Made by a program: the position numbers and the translations under genes. The notes under the pieces are model-generated. The model ran no database searches. It had not been told where the DNA came from and worked only from the letters and a program-made list of their open reading frames with translations. DNA of 6,373 nucleotides from Paracoccaceae bacterium (GTDB lineage: Bacteria > Pseudomonadota > Alphaproteobacteria > Rhodobacterales > Rhodobacteraceae), in the NCBI GenBank assembly GCA_015487335.1, contig WFPZ01000116.1:1-6373 (forward strand), in the 5' to 3' direction. Below, piece by piece: positions 1 to 5,629 of this stretch; position 1 is the stretch's first letter, and every line of letters starts with the position of its first letter.

Positions 1-914
1 ACCAGGCTTTCCAGCTTGGCGCGGGTCAGCTTCATCACCAGGTGCAGCGGCTGGCCGCTGCCCGGATCCATGGAGATGAAGGGCTGGTTGATCTCGGTCT
101 GACTGGAGCTCGACAGCTCGATCTTGGCCTTTTCGGCCGCTTCCTTGAGCCGCTGCAGCGCCATCTTGTCCTTGGTCAGGTCGACGCCGTGCTCCTTCTT
201 GAACTCTTCGGCCAGATAGTTGACGATCCGCATGTCGAAGTCCTCACCGCCGAGGAAGGTATCCCCGTTGGTGGATTTCACCTCGAACAGGCCGTCGTCG
301 ATTTCCAGGATGGTGATGTCGAAGGTCCCGCCGCCGAGGTCATAGACGGCGATGGTTTTCGAATCCTTCTTGTCCAGGCCATAGGCGAGCGCCGCTGCGG
401 TGGGCTCGTTGATGATGCGCAGCACCTCCAGCCCGGCGATCTTGCCGGCGTCCTTTGTGGCCTGGCGCTGGGCGTCGTTGAAGTAGGCGGGCACGGTGAT
501 GACGGCCTGCTTCACTTCCTCGCCCAGGTAGCTTTCGGCGGTTTCCTTCATCTTCTGCAGGATGAAGGCCGAAATCTGGCTGGGGCTGTATTTCTCTCCC
601 CGCACCTCGACCCAGGCGTCGCCGTTGCCGCCGTCCACGATCTTGTAGGGGACGAGCTTCTTGTCCTTTTCGACTTCCGGGTCGTCGATCTTGCGGCCGA
701 TCAGGCGCTTGACCGCGAAGATGGTGTTTTCGGGGTTGGTCACGGCCTGCCGCTTGGCGGGCTGGCCGACGAGACGTTCGTTTTCGGTGAAGGCGACAAC
801 CGAGGGCGTGGTGCGCGAACCTTCCGCGTTCTCGATCACTCGGGGCTGCGACCCTTCCATGATGGCGACGCAGGAGTTGGTTGTCCCAAGGTCAATTCCG
901 ATGACTTTAGCCAT
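1..914 (-). CDS. dnaK: Molecular chaperone DnaK (Hsp70), N-terminal 304 residues, cut by left edge
   Basis: ATP-dependent cytosolic Hsp70 chaperone that binds exposed hydrophobic peptides and works with DnaJ and GrpE. Reading the minus strand from the ATG at 914-912 gives an uninterrupted frame to the window edge, starting MAKVIGIDLGTTNSCVAIM. The visible part is most of the ATPase (actin-like) domain: phosphate-1 loop IDLGTTNS (about residues 7-14), the TVPAYFNDAQRQAT segment (140-153), INEPTAAALAYG (168-179), phosphate-2 loop DLGGGTFD (192-199), and GGEDFD (222-227). Full-length DnaK is about 630-640 residues, so slightly less than half is present; the substrate-binding domain and lid lie beyond the edge. 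The ATG is preceded by an AGGAAGAGG purine tract (924-932), with GAGG 9 nt upstream of the start. dnaJ commonly follows dnaK in this group and would lie further left; that is not visible here. The ORF on the opposite strand at 42-1028 is a shadow of this gene. Confidence 0.99.
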   Translation of the reverse strand, partial: MAKVIGIDLGTTNSCVAIMEGSQPRVIENAEGSRTTPSVVAFTENERLVGQPAKRQAVTNPENTIFAVKRLIGRKIDDPEVEKDKKLVPYKIVDGGNGDAWVEVRGEKYSPSQISAFILQKMKETAESYLGEEVKQAVITVPAYFNDAQRQATKDAGKIAGLEVLRIINEPTAAALAYGLDKKDSKTIAVYDLGGGTFDITILEIDDGLFEVKSTNGDTFLGGEDFDMRIVNYLAEEFKKEHGVDLTKDKMALQRLKEAAEKAKIELSSSSQTEINQPFISMDPGSGQPLHLVMKLTRAKLESL

Positions 915-991
915 GCTCTGTTTCCTCTTCCTAGGCGATTTTCTGGAATCGGGCCCCATGAGGCACCCTCTTCCGATCCCGTTTTGATGAA

Positions 992-1019
992 CCGGGAATT
1001 TCCCGATCCGGCTTCCCGG
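992..1019. repeat. Nested inverted repeats in the dnaK leader
   Basis: CCGGGAA (992-998) can pair with TTCCCGG (1013-1019) across a 14 nt loop, and CGGGAA (993-998) can alternatively pair with the adjacent TTCCCG (1000-1005), separated by 1 nt. The left arm therefore has two possible partners. The element spans the predicted transcription start and first bases of the dnaK mRNA leader. It may be a DNA operator or part of a 5' leader structure; function is unknown. Confidence 0.35.
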
Positions 1020-1022
1020 GGT

Positions 1023-1051
1023 ATATAGGCAGGGCCACAAGCCCCTGCAAG
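1023..1051 (-). promoter_or_regulatory. Candidate sigma-32 (RpoH) heat-shock promoter for dnaK
   Basis: Read on the minus strand, a -35 box CTTGCAG (1051-1045) is followed after 15 nt by CCTATAT (1029-1023). This fits the heat-shock promoter pattern known from alphaproteobacteria (CTTG-type -35, CYTATnT-type -10) and sits upstream of dnaK, a classic RpoH target. Transcription would begin near 1015, giving a leader of about 100 nt. The same stretch also reads as a weaker housekeeping promoter (TTGCAG, 17 nt, TATATA), so dual control is possible. The match was made by eye. Confidence 0.7.
1029..1048. repeat. Inverted repeat GCAGGG-N8-CCCTGC inside the dnaK promoter
   Basis: The arms GCAGGG (1029-1034) and CCCTGC (1043-1048) are perfect complements separated by 8 nt. 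They fill the space between the -10 and -35 boxes of the proposed dnaK promoter and lie about 45 nt upstream of alkB. The repeat could be an operator or a hairpin in an alkB leader, or it could be chance in GC-rich DNA. It does not resemble the CIRCE element (TTAGCACTC-N9-GAGTGCTAA) bound by HrcA. Confidence 0.35.
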
Positions 1052-1093
1052 CAGTGCGCCGGGCCAATAAATTCGAAAAATGGAGTCTTTTCC

Positions 1094-1732
1094 ATGGGCT
1101 TGAAGGATCGCCCCTCCGGCACCTGCCGTTCCGGTGTGGTGGAGGTGAACGGGGTGCAGGTTTTCGCAGGCCTCCTCGGGCCGGAGGAGCAGGCGGCGCT
1201 GGTGGAGGATCTGCGCGCCGTGGTGGCCCGTGCGCCGATGTTCGTGCCCGTGACGCGCTTTGGAAAGCGGATGTCGGTTTCCATGACCTCGGCGGGGAAA
1301 TACGGCTGGTGTTCCGGCGCCGGGGGCTACCGCTACGAGCCCCGCCACCCCTCCGGTGCGCCCTGGCCGCCTATACCGGAGCGGCTGCTGGCGCTGTGGC
1401 GCGAGGTGACGGGGCTGGAGCGCCAGCCTGACAGCTGCCTGATCAACTATTACCGCGAGGGCGCCCGGATGGGCCTGCACCAGGACCGCGACGAGGCCGA
1501 TTTCCGCTGGCCGGTGCTGTCGGTTTCCCTGGGCGACGATGCGCTGTTTCGTGTCGGCACCACCACCCGTGGCGGGCCCACGCGCAGCGTCTGGCTGCAC
1601 TCGGGCGACGTGGCGGTGATCGGCGGGCCGGCACGGCTGGCCTATCACGGCATCGATCGCATCCGCTTCGGCAGTTCGTGGCTCCTGCCCTTCGGCGGGC
1701 GGCTGAACGTCACACTGCGGGTGGTGGGCTGA
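1094..1732 (+). CDS. alkB: AlkB-type 2-oxoglutarate/Fe(II)-dependent dioxygenase (alkylated DNA repair)
   Basis: Predicted to remove N-alkyl lesions such as 1-methyladenine and 3-methylcytosine from DNA or RNA by oxidative demethylation, using Fe(II), O2 and 2-oxoglutarate. The 212-residue protein is the usual length (E. coli AlkB is 216). Visible family signatures: iron ligands H129 and D131 in LHQDRDE with H185 in AYHGID; the NYY segment (118-120) ahead of the HxD motif; and the 2-oxoglutarate-binding RxNxTxR motif as RLNVTLR (203-209). MSVSMT (60-65) and W72 match the nucleotide-recognition region of E. coli AlkB. The ATG at 1094 has a GGAG Shine-Dalgarno (1082-1085) 8 nt upstream, which fixes the start. 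The gene diverges from dnaK and stops 11 bp short of the oppositely oriented permease. No Ada-like operator or clear promoter of its own was recognised. The catalytic set is complete, so activity is expected. Confidence 0.96.
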   Translation: MGLKDRPSGTCRSGVVEVNGVQVFAGLLGPEEQAALVEDLRAVVARAPMFVPVTRFGKRMSVSMTSAGKYGWCSGAGGYRYEPRHPSGAPWPPIPERLLALWREVTGLERQPDSCLINYYREGARMGLHQDRDEADFRWPVLSVSLGDDALFRVGTTTRGGPTRSVWLHSGDVAVIGGPARLAYHGIDRIRFGSSWLLPFGGRLNVTLRVVG

Positions 1733-1748
1733 GCGTCCCCGGCTCAGC
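1728..1748. terminator. Hairpin across both stop codons of convergent genes, possible bidirectional terminator
   Basis: GCTGAGC (1728-1734) and GCTCAGC (1742-1748) form a perfect 7 bp stem with a 7 nt loop. The left arm contains the alkB stop TGA (1730-1732) and the right arm contains the permease stop (1744-1746, minus strand). Placement between convergent genes suits a shared terminator, but there is no T-tract on either side, so intrinsic termination would be weak. Part of the symmetry arises simply because both genes end in GC-TGA-GC. Confidence 0.4.
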
Positions 1749-2565
1749 GTCGGCTGTACCAGCTCGCCGAGGCGTTCTTGCGGGTGTAGAACTCGCCCAG
1801 CAGGCCGATCATGACCAGTGCCAGGCTTACGTAGACGGGATAGGAGATGGAGGTGTTGTACGGGGTATAGTTGATGAACACGAAGCCGCGCGCCTGGTCG
1901 ATGCTGTGAAACAGCGGGTTCCAGCTGAACATCGCCAGCAGCTTGGGAGGCAGCGAGTTGGCCAGGAACATCTTGCCCGAGGCGATCATGTTGGCGCGCG
2001 CGTAGATCGTCGAGGCGATGCCGACGAAACTGGGAAACCACGGCTTGAGCGCCAGGAAGACAAGCCCCACCGCCACCCCGGAGAACCACGCCAGCAGGAC
2101 CATGCCCAGCGCGGCCACCGGCTGTTCCACCTCGAAGGGGGTGACCAGTGAATAGTAGAGCGCCAGGATGAAGAACATCGACAGGAGCTGGATGTAGAGG
2201 GAGGCCAGCGCCGAGGAGGTTATGGCGATCGCCGTGTTCATCGGGGCGTGCTGCATCATCGGCGAAGCCGGCCCCTCGGAGTTGATGACCGCGCCCATGG
2301 CCTTTGTGTGGGTCAGGAACAGGAAGATCCCCGACATCACGTAAAGCATGAAATCGCCACGCACGGCGGCGGTTCTCAGCCCCAGCACGGTGAACGTGAC
2401 ATAGAAGACCACCACCAGAATGATCGCCTGCATCATGTTGATCAGCAGGCCGATGATCGGGTTGGAGTGGGATTTGCGCAGCTCGCGCACCGTGGCGTGA
2501 TAGATCAGTTCGGCGAGGTTGGCAGCAACCCGGACGTTGTTGCGTTTGGTCTGAACCTGAAACAT
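1744..2565 (-). CDS. ABC-2 type polysaccharide exporter permease, KpsM-like
   Basis: Inner-membrane subunit of an ABC exporter for capsular polysaccharide or a related surface glycan. The 273-residue protein starts MFQVQTKRNN, then a cytoplasmic amphipathic stretch (LIYHATVRELRKSH, 20-33). About six hydrophobic segments follow, near residues 37-61, 73-90, 112-140, 150-172, 178-200 and 242-258. NPLFH (216-220), followed by ARGF, matches the NPLxH...R signature of KpsM/TagG-type permeases. E. coli KpsM is 258 residues. The frame stays open to 3369 on the minus strand, but the upstream part is antisense to cysQ and lacks permease-like sequence. ATG 2565 was preferred because the family start MFQVQ is familiar; ATG 2601 would add 12 residues, and neither has a strong Shine-Dalgarno. 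No ATPase (KpsT) or outer-membrane/periplasmic exporter partner (KpsD/KpsE) is in the window, so they must be encoded elsewhere. It converges on alkB and diverges from cysQ. Confidence 0.9.
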   Translation of the reverse strand: MFQVQTKRNNVRVAANLAELIYHATVRELRKSHSNPIIGLLINMMQAIILVVVFYVTFTVLGLRTAAVRGDFMLYVMSGIFLFLTHTKAMGAVINSEGPASPMMQHAPMNTAIAITSSALASLYIQLLSMFFILALYYSLVTPFEVEQPVAALGMVLLAWFSGVAVGLVFLALKPWFPSFVGIASTIYARANMIASGKMFLANSLPPKLLAMFSWNPLFHSIDQARGFVFINYTPYNTSISYPVYVSLALVMIGLLGEFYTRKNASASWYSRR

Positions 2566-2616
2566 GCGGTATGCGAACCCTGCCTGCGCTCTGCCCTGCA
2601 TGATCGCAGGTAAATC

Positions 2617-2645
2617 TTGCCGTTCTTTTGACGCGGCAGCATAAG
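2617..2645 (+). promoter_or_regulatory. Weaker candidate promoter for the cysQ-kdsB-glycosyltransferase operon
   Basis: On the plus strand, TTGCCG (2617-2622) and CATAAG (2640-2645) are separated by 17 nt. The boxes match consensus only moderately (4/6 each). Its -10 overlaps the -10 of the minus-strand promoter, so the two polymerases would compete for the same few bases. The predicted start near 2652 would leave about 45-50 nt of leader before cysQ. Confidence 0.35.
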
Positions 2646-2666
2646 GGGAAAACCGGCCGCTTTCAA
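2638..2666 (-). promoter_or_regulatory. Candidate housekeeping promoter for the KpsM-like permease
   Basis: On the minus strand, TTGAAA (2666-2661) is followed after exactly 17 nt by TATGCT (2643-2638). This is a good sigma-70-type promoter (5/6 and 4/6 matches), directed at the permease. Transcription would start near 2631, leaving a leader of about 66 nt to ATG 2565, or about 30 nt to the alternative ATG at 2601. Confidence 0.6.
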
Positions 2667-2697
2667 TCGGTGCGCGTGCCGGCAGCACAGGCGGGAG

Positions 2698-3504
2698 ATG
2701 CGGGTGGATTTCGAGAAACTGATGCGCGTGATGCGCGAGCTGGCGCTGGAAGCCGGCGAGAAGATACTGGAAATCTATGGCGAGGAGGATTTCGCCGTCC
2801 GTACCAAGGCGGATGAAAGCCCGGTGACCGCCGCCGACGAGGCCGCCGATGCAATCATCTCGGCAGGGTTGCGCGCCGCCTTCCCCGGGGTGCCCCTGAT
2901 CACCGAGGAACAGGCGGCCACCCATGCCCGGCAGGAAGATACGTTCCTGATCGTCGATCCGCTGGACGGCACCAAGGAATTCGTCAAGCGCCGGGGGGAT
3001 TTTACCGTCAACATCGCCTATGTGGAAAATGGCACGCCCTTGCGCGGCATCGTCCATGCCCCGGCCCGGGGGCGGCTGTTCTACACCACCCCCGAGGGCG
3101 GCGCGGTGGAAGAGGCCGGCCCCCTTGCCCCGGACAGCCCCGGCCGGGGGGTGCCGATCCGTGTTTCCACGCCCGACAACTCGGCCCTGCGGGTGGTGGC
3201 CTCCAAGAGCCACCGCGACCAGGCCACGGACGATTACATCTCGCAATATGCGGTGGCCGACATGAAAAGCGCCGGCTCTTCCCTCAAGTTCTGCCTGGTG
3301 GCCACCGGCGAGGCCGATCTCTACCCGCGCCTGGGCCGCACCATGGAGTGGGACACCGCTGCGGGGCATGCGGTGCTGGCTGGCGCGGGCGGCAAGGTGG
3401 TGCGCTTCGACGATCTCCAGCCCCTGAGATACGGCAAGCCGGGCTACGAGAACCCCTTCTTCATCGCCTACGCGCCGGGGGTGGAGCTGAAGGCGGGGCG
3501 GTGA
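2698..3504 (+). CDS. cysQ: 3'(2'),5'-bisphosphate nucleotidase CysQ (PAP phosphatase)
   Basis: Mg-dependent, lithium-sensitive-type phosphatase of the inositol monophosphatase fold. It hydrolyses PAP (and PAPS) to AMP (APS), clearing the by-product of PAPS-dependent sulfation and sulfate reduction in the cytosol. The 268-residue product carries the metal-binding residues of the family: D46/D52-type acids in SPVTAADEAAD (41-51), E70-E71 (ITEE), D87-P-L-D90-G-T (VDPLDGTKEF), and D219 in the C-terminal motif EWDTAAGHAVLAGAGG (217-232). VVASKSH (166-172) is also typical. The length is normal for CysQ (about 250-270). The start is ambiguous: ATG 2698 directly abuts the purine tract GGGAG (2693-2697), whereas the in-frame GTG at 2704 has that same tract 6 nt upstream and is the better-placed initiator (266 residues). 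First gene of a plus-strand operon; its stop overlaps the kdsB start by 1 nt (TGATG). Confidence 0.95.
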   Translation: MRVDFEKLMRVMRELALEAGEKILEIYGEEDFAVRTKADESPVTAADEAADAIISAGLRAAFPGVPLITEEQAATHARQEDTFLIVDPLDGTKEFVKRRGDFTVNIAYVENGTPLRGIVHAPARGRLFYTTPEGGAVEEAGPLAPDSPGRGVPIRVSTPDNSALRVVASKSHRDQATDDYISQYAVADMKSAGSSLKFCLVATGEADLYPRLGRTMEWDTAAGHAVLAGAGGKVVRFDDLQPLRYGKPGYENPFFIAYAPGVELKAGR

Positions 3505-4304
3505 TGAGCGTTCTGGTCGTCATTCCCGCGCGTTTCGCCTCGACCCGCTATCCGGGCAAGCCGCTGGTCATGCTGCGCGGCGCGGGCGGGCAGGCGCGCA
3601 GCCTGATCCGGCGCTCGTGGGAGGCCGCGCAGGCGGTTTCGGGCGTGGACAGGGTGGTGGTGGCCACCGATGACGAGCGGATCAGACAGGCCGCCGAGGG
3701 CTTCGGCGCCGAGGTCGTCATGACCTCGGGCGAATGCGCCAACGGCACCGAGCGTTGCGCCGAGGCGCTCGACGCGCTGGGCGGCGGCTTCGACATCGTG
3801 GTCAACCTGCAGGGCGATGCGCCGCTGACCCCGGCATGGTTCGTCGAGGCGCTGGTGGCCGAGCTGGCCGCCCATCCCACCGCCGAAGTGGCCACTCCGG
3901 TTCTGCGTTGCGACGGCCGGGCGCTGAAGGGCTTTCTCGACGACCGGCGCGCCGGGCGCGTGGGCGGCACCACCGCCGTCTTCGACCGCGAGCGCCGGGC
4001 GCTCTATTTCTCCAAGGAGGTGATCCCCTTCACCTCGCGCCCCTATGCCGAGGACGAACCCACCCCGGTGTTTCACCATGTGGGTGTCTATGCCTACCGC
4101 CCCTCGGCGCTGGCCGCCTATCCGCGCTGGCCCGCCGGCCCGCTGGAAAGCCTCGAGGGGCTGGAGCAGCTGCGCTTCCTCGAGCAGGGGCGGCCGGTGC
4201 TCTGCGTCGAGGTCGAGGCGCGCGGCCGCCAGTTCTGGGAGCTGAACAACCCCGAGGACGTGCCGCGGCTCGAGGCGATGATGGCCGAGATGGGCCTGCC
4301 ATGA
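3504..4304 (+). CDS. kdsB: 3-deoxy-manno-octulosonate cytidylyltransferase (CMP-Kdo synthetase), divergent form
   Basis: Predicted to transfer CMP from CTP to Kdo, or a closely related ulosonic acid, giving the activated donor for LPS core or capsule synthesis in the cytosol. The 266-residue protein has the nucleotide-binding start VIPARFASTRYPGKPL (6-21), VVVATDD (51-57), NGTERCAEA (80-88), NLQGD (101-105, with Mg ligand D105), ALYFSKEVIPF (166-176), HHVGVYAYRP (191-200) and LEGLEQLRFLEQG (217-229). Family length is about 245-255. Two usually conserved positions differ: QGDAP instead of QGDEP, and NNPEDV (248-253) where the usual motif is DTPEDL, so the acid that normally binds a second metal is N248. 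I recall the same variants in Rhodobacterales homologues, so this is probably a lineage-specific subfamily and not a defect. ATG 3504 overlaps the cysQ stop and implies translational coupling; upstream in-frame codons belong to the wrong frame of cysQ. Confidence 0.92.
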   Translation: MSVLVVIPARFASTRYPGKPLVMLRGAGGQARSLIRRSWEAAQAVSGVDRVVVATDDERIRQAAEGFGAEVVMTSGECANGTERCAEALDALGGGFDIVVNLQGDAPLTPAWFVEALVAELAAHPTAEVATPVLRCDGRALKGFLDDRRAGRVGGTTAVFDRERRALYFSKEVIPFTSRPYAEDEPTPVFHHVGVYAYRPSALAAYPRWPAGPLESLEGLEQLRFLEQGRPVLCVEVEARGRQFWELNNPEDVPRLEAMMAEMGLP

Positions 4305-5542
4305 GCGCCCTGCGCTTCAGCGTCGTGATCGTCAGTCGTGGCCGGCCCGCCTCGTTGCAGCGCTGCCTGAGGGGTGTCTCGCAGCTGTATCGCGAGCCTT
4401 TCGAGATCGTCGTGGTCGCCGACGGGCCGGGGCTGGCGGCCGCCCGCGAGGCCCTGCCCGGGGGCGGCTTCAAGCAGGCCCGCTTCGACGAGGCCAACAT
4501 TTCGGCGGCGCGCAACGCAGGCATCGCCCTGGCCGCCGGAGATGTCATCGCCTTCATCGATGACGATGCCGTGCCCGAGCCGGGCTGGCTGTTTCATTTC
4601 GCCGGGGCATTCGCTGCGCATGAGGTCGATGCCGCCGGCGGTTTCGTGCGCGGGCGCGACGGAATTTCCTTTCAGTATCGCGGCGCGGAGGTTTCGGCCG
4701 CGGCCGAGGAAACCCCGCTGGTGACCGAAGGCACCCGCCCCGCCGTTTTCGACGGCCGTCCGGGCCGGGCCATCAAGACCGAGGGCACCAACTGCGCCTT
4801 TCGCCGCACGGTCTTCGAAGCGCTGGGGGGGTTCGACCCGAACTACCATTATTACCTCGACGAGACCGACCTGAACATGCGTCTGGCCGCAGCGGGGCGA
4901 AAAACGGCGCTGGTGCCGCTGGCCGAAGTGCATCACGGGGCCGAGGCCTCCGAGCTGCGCACGGCCCGGCACATGCCCCGCAGCCTGCGCCAGATCGGAG
5001 CCAGCCTGGCCGTATTCCTGCGCAAACATGCCCCCGGCGCGGATCCCGGCCCGGCGCTTGCCCGGGCCGAGGCGGCCCAGCGCCGGCGGCTTGTCCGGCA
5101 TATGCTGCGCGGCAATTGCGAGCCGCGCGACGTGGAGCGCGTGCTCGCCACCTTCCGCGAGGGGGTTGCCGAGGGCATGGCGCGCCCGCTTGCCCCGGCC
5201 CCGCCGGTCGGCCCCGCCCGGAGCGCCTTTCTGCCCTTCACGTCACCCCGGCCCGGCCACGGGCTGATTGCCGGCGACCTGCTCAGGGCCCGCAGCCTTC
5301 GTGCCCGGGCGCGCGCGGAGGCGGAGGAGGGGAAGGTGGTTTCCCTGCACCTGCAAGGGCGGGTGCTGCGCACCCGGCGGGTAAGGTTTCACCCGGCCGG
5401 TTTCTGGGAGCACCGTTACCGGATTTCCCGCGCCGAGGGCCCCGGCGCGGCGGCCCGGCGCGAGGATTCCCGTGTTGCCGCTGTGCGCCATCCGTGGGAT
5501 ATGGCGGACCAATCGGGTGACGGGCGGAAAAAAACCGAATAG
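4301..5542 (+). CDS. Family 2 glycosyltransferase (GT-A fold) with unassigned C-terminal extension
   Basis: Transfers a sugar from a nucleotide-sugar donor during surface polysaccharide or LPS synthesis; donor and acceptor cannot be told from sequence. The 413-residue product starts FSVVIVSRGRPASLQRCL (6-23), continues with EIVVVADG (35-42), NISAARNAGIALAAGDVIAFIDDDAVPEPGWL (66-97) holding the metal/nucleotide-binding DDD (87-89), then TNCAFRRTVFEALGGFD (163-179) and YLDETDLNMRL (185-195) with the usual catalytic-acid region (E188/D190). This GT-A domain ends near residue 215. The remaining roughly 200 residues include a basic helical stretch, a proline-rich linker (295-318), and a tail with a FHPAGFWEHRYRI segment (363-375) that I cannot assign. 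There are no obvious membrane spans, so it is likely cytosolic or peripheral. ATG 4301 overlaps the kdsB stop by 4 nt (ATGA); the frame is open back to 3734, but that region is kdsB read out of frame. The last residues (DQSGDGRKKTE) are charged. Confidence 0.9.
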   Translation: MSALRFSVVIVSRGRPASLQRCLRGVSQLYREPFEIVVVADGPGLAAAREALPGGGFKQARFDEANISAARNAGIALAAGDVIAFIDDDAVPEPGWLFHFAGAFAAHEVDAAGGFVRGRDGISFQYRGAEVSAAAEETPLVTEGTRPAVFDGRPGRAIKTEGTNCAFRRTVFEALGGFDPNYHYYLDETDLNMRLAAAGRKTALVPLAEVHHGAEASELRTARHMPRSLRQIGASLAVFLRKHAPGADPGPALARAEAAQRRRLVRHMLRGNCEPRDVERVLATFREGVAEGMARPLAPAPPVGPARSAFLPFTSPRPGHGLIAGDLLRARSLRARARAEAEEGKVVSLHLQGRVLRTRRVRFHPAGFWEHRYRISRAEGPGAAARREDSRVAAVRHPWDMADQSGDGRKKTE

Positions 5543-5584
5543 TTTCATTTTAAGAACACATTCGGCAATAAATCACATGCTGGC

Positions 5585-5600
5585 ATATCGCGGACGATAT
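5585..5600. repeat. Short perfect palindrome in the galU leader
   Basis: ATATCG (5585-5590) and CGATAT (5595-5600) are perfect complements separated by CGGA. The repeat lies 29 bp before the galU start, in the 87 bp gap (5543-5629) after the glycosyltransferase, which is noticeably AT-richer than the genes around it. It could be a regulator binding site or a small mRNA hairpin. No convincing promoter or T-tailed terminator was recognised in this gap. Confidence 0.35.
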
Positions 5601-5629
5601 TTCCAGGTGATGATAACCGAGGTAACCAG

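Noticed and set aside
42..1028. Long plus-strand open frame (328 codons) opposite dnaK
   Set aside because: It is antisense to a certain dnaK reading frame, resembles no protein family, and arises from GC-rich codon bias.
1042..1093. Plus-strand promoter for alkB around AATAAA (1066-1071)
   Set aside because: No acceptable -35 box was found at 16-18 nt upstream, so it was not annotated.
836..2089. Minus-strand open frame of 417 codons across alkB
   Set aside because: It is the reverse-strand shadow of alkB, the alkB/dnaK intergenic region and part of the permease in the wrong frame; its composition is Arg/Ala/Gly/His-rich with no motif.
2566..3369. N-terminal extension of the permease frame to 541 residues
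   Set aside because: The extra part is antisense to cysQ, is not membrane- or transporter-like, and precedes the familiar MFQVQ start; a promoter lies at 2638-2666.
3734..4300. Upstream extension of the glycosyltransferase frame through kdsB
   Set aside because: The sequence is Arg/Gly/Ala-rich out-of-frame translation of kdsB; the GT2 fold begins right after ATG 4301.
4118..5101. Minus-strand open frame (327 codons) opposite the glycosyltransferase
   Set aside because: Shadow frame in high-GC DNA; the plus-strand frame has full GT2 motifs and operon overlaps.
5543..5588. Promoter for galU in the AT-rich gap
   Set aside because: Several -10-like strings occur (CAATAA, CATATC), but none has a convincing -35 box at the right distance.
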